Source of the DNA: Streptomyces brevispora
GTDB taxonomy: Bacteria; Actinomycetota; Actinomycetes; Streptomycetales; Streptomycetaceae
Assembly (NCBI RefSeq): GCF_007829885.1
Contig: NZ_VIWW01000001.1
Span: 4,960,001 to 5,024,000 of the forward strand
Direction: 5' to 3'
Length of the DNA stretch: 64,000 nucleotides
Position 1 is the stretch's first letter. Each line of letters opens with the position of its first letter. Of the stretch, positions 59,569 to 64,000 are shown in pieces. Position numbers and translations under genes: made by a program. Under the pieces are notes generated by a model. That model was not told where the DNA came from and did no database searches. It was given only the letters and a program-made list of their open reading frames with translations.

Positions 59569-59576
59569 GCCGATCA
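59569..59576 (+). promoter_or_regulatory. Sigma-WhiG-like -10 element upstream of whiH
   Basis: GCCGATCA differs by one base from the sigma-WhiG -10 consensus GCCGATAA and lies 63 bp before the whiH start. The -35 (consensus TAAA, about 15 bp upstream) is not well matched; TCAA at 59552-59555 is the nearest. Confidence 0.5.
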
Positions 59577-59639
59577 CCCTTTCGTGTGCTTTTCACCAAA
59601 GACCTCAAGGGGCGGCTGAGCCGCGCCGACAAAGGATGC

Positions 59640-60542
59640 GTGAGTACCCTTGCGCACACCATGATGACCGCCGCCCGCGCCGCCGACTCCGGCCCGGGCG
59701 AACTCGACCGTTACACCTATGCGGAGGCGCCGGCCGGCGAGCGTGCCGCCATTCGTTCCTGGAACGGTCCCGACAACGAGCTGGGCAGGGTGGGCCGACG
59801 GGGATCGGCCAGCCGTGGCCGAGGCCTGCACGGACAACTTGTTCAGCAGCTGGGACAGATGATCGTTTCCGGCGACCTGGGCGCGGACCGCCCCTTGGTG
59901 CCGGAGGAGATCGGTCAGCGTTTCGAGGTCTCCCGCACCGTCGTGCGGGAGTCGTTGCGCGTGCTGGAGGCGAAGGGGCTGGTCAGTGCCCGGCCCAATG
60001 TGGGTACCAGGGTCAGGCCCGTCAGCGACTGGAATCTGCTCGACCCCGACATCATCGAATGGCGTGCCTTCGGCCCGCAGCGCGACGACCAGCGTCGCGA
60101 GCTGAGTCAGCTCCGGTGGACGATCGAGCCGCTCGCCGCGAGCCTGGCCGCGGGGCATGGCCGTGAGGATCTTCAGCAGCGTCTCGCCGACATGGTCGAG
60201 ATCATGGGGCATGCGCTCGGGCAGGGCGACGCGATCACCTGTGCCCGGGCCGACGCGGAGTTCCATGCCCTGCTCATCCAGGCCGCGGGCAACCGCATGC
60301 TGGAGCACCTCTCCGGCATCGTCTCCGCCGCCCTGCATGTCTCCGGCGGCCCGGTGACCGGTTGTGACCGCCCCAGCGAGGCGTCGCTCGGCCACCACGT
60401 GCGGATCGTCGAGGCCCTCGCGTCCGGCGACTCCGCGGGCGCCGAGGCGGCCATGCGCCAGCTGCTCGTGGTCCACGTCGAGGTGGAGCGAGAGGTCGAG
60501 CGCGAGGTGGACCGAGTGGTGCCGGCGCCGCGCGAGCACTGA
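59640..60542 (+). CDS. whiH: Sporulation regulator WhiH (GntR/FadR family)
   Basis: A 300-residue regulator. The N-terminal ~65 residues are variable. The GntR winged helix reads HGQLVQQLGQMIVSGDLGAD and FEVSRTVVRESLRVLEAKGLV. The FadR-type effector domain has WRAFGPQRDDQRRELSQLRW, ADAEFHALLIQAAGN and DRPSEASLGHHVRIVEAL; the Asp/His positions resemble the metal-binding FCD sites. WhiH controls septation of aerial hyphae during sporulation in S. coelicolor and is encoded immediately upstream of hrdB, as here. GTG 59640 gives the conserved VSTLAHTMMTAARAADS start. A WhiG-like promoter lies upstream. Confidence 0.93.
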   Translation: MSTLAHTMMTAARAADSGPGELDRYTYAEAPAGERAAIRSWNGPDNELGRVGRRGSASRGRGLHGQLVQQLGQMIVSGDLGADRPLVPEEIGQRFEVSRTVVRESLRVLEAKGLVSARPNVGTRVRPVSDWNLLDPDIIEWRAFGPQRDDQRRELSQLRWTIEPLAASLAAGHGREDLQQRLADMVEIMGHALGQGDAITCARADAEFHALLIQAAGNRMLEHLSGIVSAALHVSGGPVTGCDRPSEASLGHHVRIVEALASGDSAGAEAAMRQLLVVHVEVEREVEREVDRVVPAPREH

Positions 60543-60864
60543 GCGCGACACAGTCGGGGCGTGCGAGCCATGTGTCGTCGGGCCCTCGGGGTCCGGCGGC
60601 ACAATTGTGGGGAGATGTCGTCCCTCGTCGCGTTCGTCGGAAATGAGGTGTGACTCGGGCCACGCGGATTGGGCGTAACACTCCTCGAAGCAGCGCGATG
60701 ACTTAAGAGGTGACCGCCGCGGAAGGAATACAGCAGCCATTGAGTGCGCTGTGCAGTTCTGAGGCATAGCCCGCGCCGTCGGCACATTCCCAGCCGACGG
60801 TCGTCGGTTCAGCCCTCTCAGGGGCCGGGCCGGAAGCCGTTTCCATCGTTCCGAGAGGTTGTTC
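60543..60864. promoter_or_regulatory. hrdB promoter region
   Basis: A 322-bp gene-free stretch ahead of hrdB. An ECF-type promoter is visible: GTAAC at 60675-60679 and CGATGA at 60696-60701, separated by 16 bp. This resembles ECF -35 'AAC' plus 'CGAT' elements and could be the ShbA-dependent hrdB promoter known from other Streptomyces. A GGAAT at 60725-60729 is not followed by GTT at the sigma-R spacing of 18 bp. Confidence 0.5.
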
Positions 60865-62412
60865 GTGTCGGCCAGCACATCCCGTACGCTCCCGCCGGAG
60901 ATCGCCGAGTCCGAATCTGTGATGGCGCTCATCGAGCGGGGAAAGGCTGATGGGCAGATCGCCGGCGATGACGTGCGTCGGGCCTTCGAGGCTGACCAGA
61001 TTCCGCCAACCCAGTGGAAGAACGTTCTGCGCAGCCTCAACCAGATCCTCGAGGAAGAGGGTGTGACGCTGATGGTCAGTGCCGCGGAGCCGTCCAAGCG
61101 CGCCCGCAAGAGCGTCGCAGCGAAGAGCCCGGTCAAGCGCACCGCCACCAAGACCGTCGCGGCCAAGACGACCGTGACGCGTACCGTCGCGGCCACCGCC
61201 GCCTCGTCGTCCGAGGCCGTGGACGTGGTGGCGGATGACGCCGCCGCGGCCGCCCCTGCGAAGAAGGCGGCAGCCAAGAAGACGGCTGCCAAGAAGACCG
61301 CCGTGAAGAAGACGGCGGCCAAGAAGACTGCGGCGAAGAAGGCCGGCAAGCAGGACGACGAAGCCCTCGACGGCGACGACGCGGCCGAGGAAGTCAAGGC
61401 CGGCAAGGGTGAGGAAGAGGAGAGCGAGGGCGAGAACAAGGGCTTCGTCCTCTCCGACGAGGACGAGGACGACGCGCCTGCGCAGCAGGTCGCCGTCGCC
61501 GGGGCCACGGCTGACCCGGTCAAGGACTACCTGAAGCAGATCGGCAAGGTCCCGCTCCTCAACGCCGAGCAGGAGGTCGAGCTCGCCAAGCGCATCGAGG
61601 CGGGCCTGTTCGCCGAGGACAAGCTGGCGAACTCCGACAAGCTCGCGCCGAAGCTCAAGCGCGAGCTGGAGATCATCGCCGAGGACGGCCGCCGCGCCAA
61701 GAACCACCTGCTGGAGGCCAACCTCCGTCTCGTGGTCTCGCTGGCCAAGCGGTACACCGGCCGCGGCATGCTCTTCCTGGACCTGATCCAGGAGGGCAAC
61801 CTCGGTCTGATCCGCGCGGTCGAGAAGTTCGACTACACCAAGGGCTACAAGTTCTCCACGTATGCCACCTGGTGGATCCGTCAGGCGATCACCCGCGCCA
61901 TGGCCGACCAGGCCCGCACCATCCGTATTCCGGTGCACATGGTCGAGGTCATCAACAAGCTCGCGCGAGTGCAGCGCCAGATGCTCCAGGACCTGGGCCG
62001 CGAGCCCACCCCGGAGGAGCTGGCCAAGGAACTCGACATGACCCCCGAGAAGGTCATCGAGGTCCAGAAGTACGGCCGCGAGCCGATCTCCCTGCACACC
62101 CCGCTGGGTGAGGACGGAGACAGCGAGTTCGGTGACCTGATCGAGGACTCCGAGGCGGTCGTCCCGGCCGATGCGGTCAGCTTCACCCTCCTTCAGGAGC
62201 AGCTGCACTCGGTGCTCGACACCCTTTCCGAGCGTGAGGCCGGCGTGGTCTCCATGCGCTTCGGTCTCACCGACGGACAGCCCAAGACGCTGGACGAGAT
62301 CGGCAAGGTCTACGGCGTGACGCGTGAGCGGATTCGCCAGATCGAGTCCAAGACCATGTCGAAGCTGCGCCACCCGTCGCGTTCGCAGGTACTGCGCGAC
62401 TACCTCGACTAG
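60865..62412 (+). CDS. hrdB: Principal sigma factor HrdB
   Basis: A 515-residue group 1 sigma factor of RNA polymerase. Region 1.1 is at the N-terminus. A Lys/Ala/Thr-rich spacer (about 85-170) contains repeated KKTAAKK units and is followed by an acidic stretch (GEEEESEGENKGFVLSDEDEDD, discontinuous). Regions 1.2-4.2 are canonical: DPVKDYLKQIGKVPLL, NLRLVVSLAKRYTGRGM, KGYKFSTYATWWIRQAITRA (2.4), and the 4.2 helix-turn-helix LDEIGKVYGVTRERIRQIESK. GTG 60865 has GAGAGG upstream. It directs transcription of housekeeping genes. The essential gene anchors the identification of this locus. Confidence 0.97.
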   Translation: MSASTSRTLPPEIAESESVMALIERGKADGQIAGDDVRRAFEADQIPPTQWKNVLRSLNQILEEEGVTLMVSAAEPSKRARKSVAAKSPVKRTATKTVAAKTTVTRTVAATAASSSEAVDVVADDAAAAAPAKKAAAKKTAAKKTAVKKTAAKKTAAKKAGKQDDEALDGDDAAEEVKAGKGEEEESEGENKGFVLSDEDEDDAPAQQVAVAGATADPVKDYLKQIGKVPLLNAEQEVELAKRIEAGLFAEDKLANSDKLAPKLKRELEIIAEDGRRAKNHLLEANLRLVVSLAKRYTGRGMLFLDLIQEGNLGLIRAVEKFDYTKGYKFSTYATWWIRQAITRAMADQARTIRIPVHMVEVINKLARVQRQMLQDLGREPTPEELAKELDMTPEKVIEVQKYGREPISLHTPLGEDGDSEFGDLIEDSEAVVPADAVSFTLLQEQLHSVLDTLSEREAGVVSMRFGLTDGQPKTLDEIGKVYGVTRERIRQIESKTMSKLRHPSRSQVLRDYLD

Positions 62413-62431
62413 GTCGCGGGAGCACACGCAA

Positions 62432-62467
62432 CGAGGGCCCGGATCCCATGGGGATGCCGGGTCCTCG
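62432..62467 (+). terminator. Terminator after hrdB
   Basis: An 11-bp stem (62432-62442 with 62457-62467, one G-T pair) is continued by an inner ATCCC/GGGAT stem with one bulged G. It starts 20 bp after the stop. Confidence 0.8.
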
Positions 62468-62544
62468 GCCTATGTGGGGGTGCGGATCGGCGGCGGCGGA
62501 ATGACTCTGGGTGGGCATGGTCCATCACAGAGTCAGGAGTACGT

Positions 62545-63375
62545 ATGTCCCGTACCGTCGTCCGTGTCATGACCGGGGCGCTCGCCCTCACTGCCGCCGC
62601 GGCCGTGATGCCGCTCGCGTCCCCCGCTTCGGCAGTCGCGGACAGCATCGTCATCGGGGGCCAGCCCGCACATGTCAATGACAGTCCGTGGGTGGTGGCG
62701 CTCTCCAGTCGTGACCGGTTCGGAAGCACTCGCGCCGGCCAGTTCTGCGGCGCCGTGGCGGTGGGGCCGAAGAGGGTGCTGACGGCCGCGCACTGCCTCA
62801 GCGAGGAGGCGCTCGGTGCCGATGTCAGCCAGATCCGCGATCTGCGGGTCATCTCCGGCCGGGACGAGCTGAACGGTTCCGGCGGCAAGGAGATCGCGGT
62901 GAGCGGGACGTGGGTCAACCCCGGCTTCGACGTCACGACCAACAGCGGGGACGTCGCGGTGCTGACCCTCGCCGAAGCGTTGCCCACGCAGAGCGTGATC
63001 CCGATGGCCGAAGCCGGTGACGCCGGGTACCGGTCCGGTACCGCTGCCGTCGTCTACGGGTGGGGGGACACGACGGGTAACGGCGACTACGTGTCGTCAC
63101 TGCGGTCCGCGAAAGTGAGTGTTCTGCCGAACAGTGCGTGCGAGCGGGCCTACCCGGGCGGCAGGAACGGCACGTACGAGGCCTCGGCGATGCTCTGCGC
63201 GGGCGAACTGCAGGGCGGGTACGACGCATGCCAGGGGGATAGCGGAGGGCCTCTGGTGGCCCATGGGCGGCTTATCGGGCTGGTGTCCTGGGGAAGCGGC
63301 TGCGGCAGGGCGGGGAGTCCGGGGGTCTATACGCGGATTTCCGCCGCCATCGGGTGGATGGCGGTCGCCGGCTGA
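62545..63375 (+). CDS. Secreted trypsin-like serine protease
   Basis: A 276-residue S1A protease. The signal peptide is VRVMTGALALTAAAAVMPLASPASA. A short propeptide leads to the mature start IVIGGQPAH (activation site before IVIGG). The triad is His in VLTAAHCL, Asp in NSGDVAVLTL and Ser in CQGDSGGPLV. Cysteines pair as in trypsins (FCGAV/AHC, MLCAG/CQGD, GCG). The Asp in GGYDACQGDSGGP, six residues before Ser, predicts trypsin-like cleavage after Arg/Lys. It lies downstream of hrdB but behind a terminator, so it has its own promoter. Confidence 0.92.
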   Translation: MSRTVVRVMTGALALTAAAAVMPLASPASAVADSIVIGGQPAHVNDSPWVVALSSRDRFGSTRAGQFCGAVAVGPKRVLTAAHCLSEEALGADVSQIRDLRVISGRDELNGSGGKEIAVSGTWVNPGFDVTTNSGDVAVLTLAEALPTQSVIPMAEAGDAGYRSGTAAVVYGWGDTTGNGDYVSSLRSAKVSVLPNSACERAYPGGRNGTYEASAMLCAGELQGGYDACQGDSGGPLVAHGRLIGLVSWGSGCGRAGSPGVYTRISAAIGWMAVAG

Positions 63376-63400
63376 CCGTCTCCGGCTCCAGGTACGAGAA

Positions 63401-63434
63401 CGGGCGGCCCCCTCTTTACGGAGGGAGTCGCCCG
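63401..63434 (+). terminator. Terminator after the trypsin-like protease
   Basis: An interrupted stem (63401-63414 with 63420-63434) with a TTTAC loop, between convergent genes. Confidence 0.6.
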
Positions 63435-63480
63435 TCGGTCGGTCCGGGACCGGGCCCTGGCTCGTCGTGGATGTGAGGTG

Positions 63481-63714
63481 TCAGTGTTGTTCCTCTTCGG
63501 CGGCTTGGGCCTGCACGGCCGTCAGTCGGTCCGTCTCATCCTGTATTTCCGCGGCGATCTTCTTGAGTTCCGGCTCGAACTTGCGACCGTGGTGGGCGCA
63601 GAAGAGCAGTTCACCGCCACTGATCAGGACGACGCGCAGGTAGGCCTGGGCGCCGCAACGGTCACAGCGGTCTGCTGCGGTCAGCGGGCTCGCGGGGGTC
63701 AGAACAGTAGTCAC
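63481..63714 (-). CDS. Small zinc-ribbon-like protein (DUF7455 type)
   Basis: A 77-residue protein with a cysteine/histidine site: DRCDRCGAQAYLRVVLISGG followed by ELLFCAHHGRKFEPEL. The CxxC and CxHH spacing suggests one zinc ion. The C-terminus is a charged helix rich in Glu and Gln. The family is conserved next to hrdB in Streptomyces and its function is unknown. ATG 63714 has only a modest ribosome binding site. Confidence 0.8.
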   Translation of the reverse strand: MTTVLTPASPLTAADRCDRCGAQAYLRVVLISGGELLFCAHHGRKFEPELKKIAAEIQDETDRLTAVQAQAAEEEQH

Positions 63715-64000
63715 GTCGCCTCTTCTCTAGCTCGACGAGCTGTCGTACCAGGGTCAACATCCAACCAGGCCGAAAACGTTCCCGCTCGTGGCTTTTCTTC
63801 GAAATTTCTTCTCAAGATGGCTGTCTGTTGCCGGTTCGCGGCGAATGTGCCGTATTGCGTGGCGCTACGGTTTCGCGTTGCTTGTCTTGGTCGGTCCGTC
63901 CGACCGGCTGGCTTGCCGGCTTGTTGATGAGGACGTGCCCGGAGCCTAAATGGTTCATGCCTGGAAGGGAACGTGATGTGCACGTCACTCCGACAGGAGA
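63715..64000. other. Gene-free right end
   Basis: 286 bp upstream of the zinc-ribbon gene and of whatever follows to the right. The first ~140 bp are AT-richer than average and must hold the minus-strand promoter. The last bases (ACAGGAGA) look like a ribosome binding site for a gene starting just beyond the window; in other Streptomyces the next gene is a topoisomerase subunit. Confidence 0.4.

Noticed and set aside
60725..60758. Possible sigma-R promoter (GGAAT...GTT) for hrdB
   Set aside because: The gap between GGAAT and the next GTT is 26 bp rather than 18 bp, and the base triplet at the correct spacing is GCT.
61255..61345. Lys/Ala codon repeat in hrdB as a possible repeat expansion or error
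   Set aside because: KKTAAKK repeats are a known normal feature of streptomycete HrdB between regions 1.1 and 1.2.
1..64000. tRNA genes, rRNA genes and CRISPR arrays
   Set aside because: No T-loop-plus-acceptor pattern, no rRNA sequence and no regularly spaced repeats with unique spacers were seen; the tandem repeats present have no spacers.

Overview
The window is chromosomal DNA from a Streptomyces. GC is very high, codon third positions are strongly G/C biased, many genes start with GTG, and the gene order matches the conserved core of Streptomyces chromosomes: gluABCD and gluRK, miaB, miaA, dapF, a relA/spoT homologue, hflX, a siderophore block, dinG/lexA, nrdRJ, rnhB, recQ, and whiH next to hrdB. 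Most of the window is ordinary core genome. Three places look accessory or damaged: 22.0-22.3 kb, 42.5-43.1 kb and 45.5-55.0 kb.

Region 1-10.9 kb holds a partial gene cut by the left edge, a cysteine-catabolism pair (cysteine dioxygenase and rhodanese) preceded by a cysteine-rich leader peptide, a FAD monooxygenase, the glutamate ABC importer gluABCD with its divergent two-component system gluR-gluK, and a TAXI-type solute receptor that overlaps gluK tail to tail. Region 11-22 kb carries tRNA-modification genes (miaB, miaA), dapF, rshA, an M1 peptidase and hflX, with a three-copy 59-bp tandem repeat after miaB. Region 22-30.1 kb has a lipoprotein serine peptidase with a decayed second copy beside it. 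It is followed by a four-gene NRPS-independent siderophore operon (diaminobutyrate-type aminotransferase, two IucA/IucC synthetases, one acetyltransferase) that lacks the usual decarboxylase and N-hydroxylase.

Region 30.1-37.8 kb is DNA repair and nucleotide metabolism. It contains a DinG-type helicase, lexA with an SOS box, and nrdR-nrdJ with NrdR-box-like sites. Region 37.8-45.4 kb holds small housekeeping genes, several apparently leaderless, plus a deletion scar in which only the 3' ends of a divergent MFS exporter/TetR pair remain.

Region 45.5-55.0 kb is the most unusual. The recQ gene expected here, on the minus strand, is broken into a C-terminal piece (45.6-46.3 kb) and an N-terminal piece (54.6-55.0 kb). 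A short internal piece is inverted. The intervening 8.2 kb carries an M36 metallopeptidase, a LuxR-type regulator, a second intact recQ in the opposite orientation, and the 3' ends of an IS transposase and a large serine recombinase. A perfect palindrome built from two DnaA-box sequences lies just upstream of the broken recQ.

Region 55.1-64 kb returns to core order: a DUF4192 protein, a NUDIX-winged-helix protein, a fused ABC protein, the sporulation regulator whiH, the principal sigma factor hrdB, a secreted trypsin-like protease and a small zinc-ribbon-like protein. The window stops just before what is probably the next gene start.
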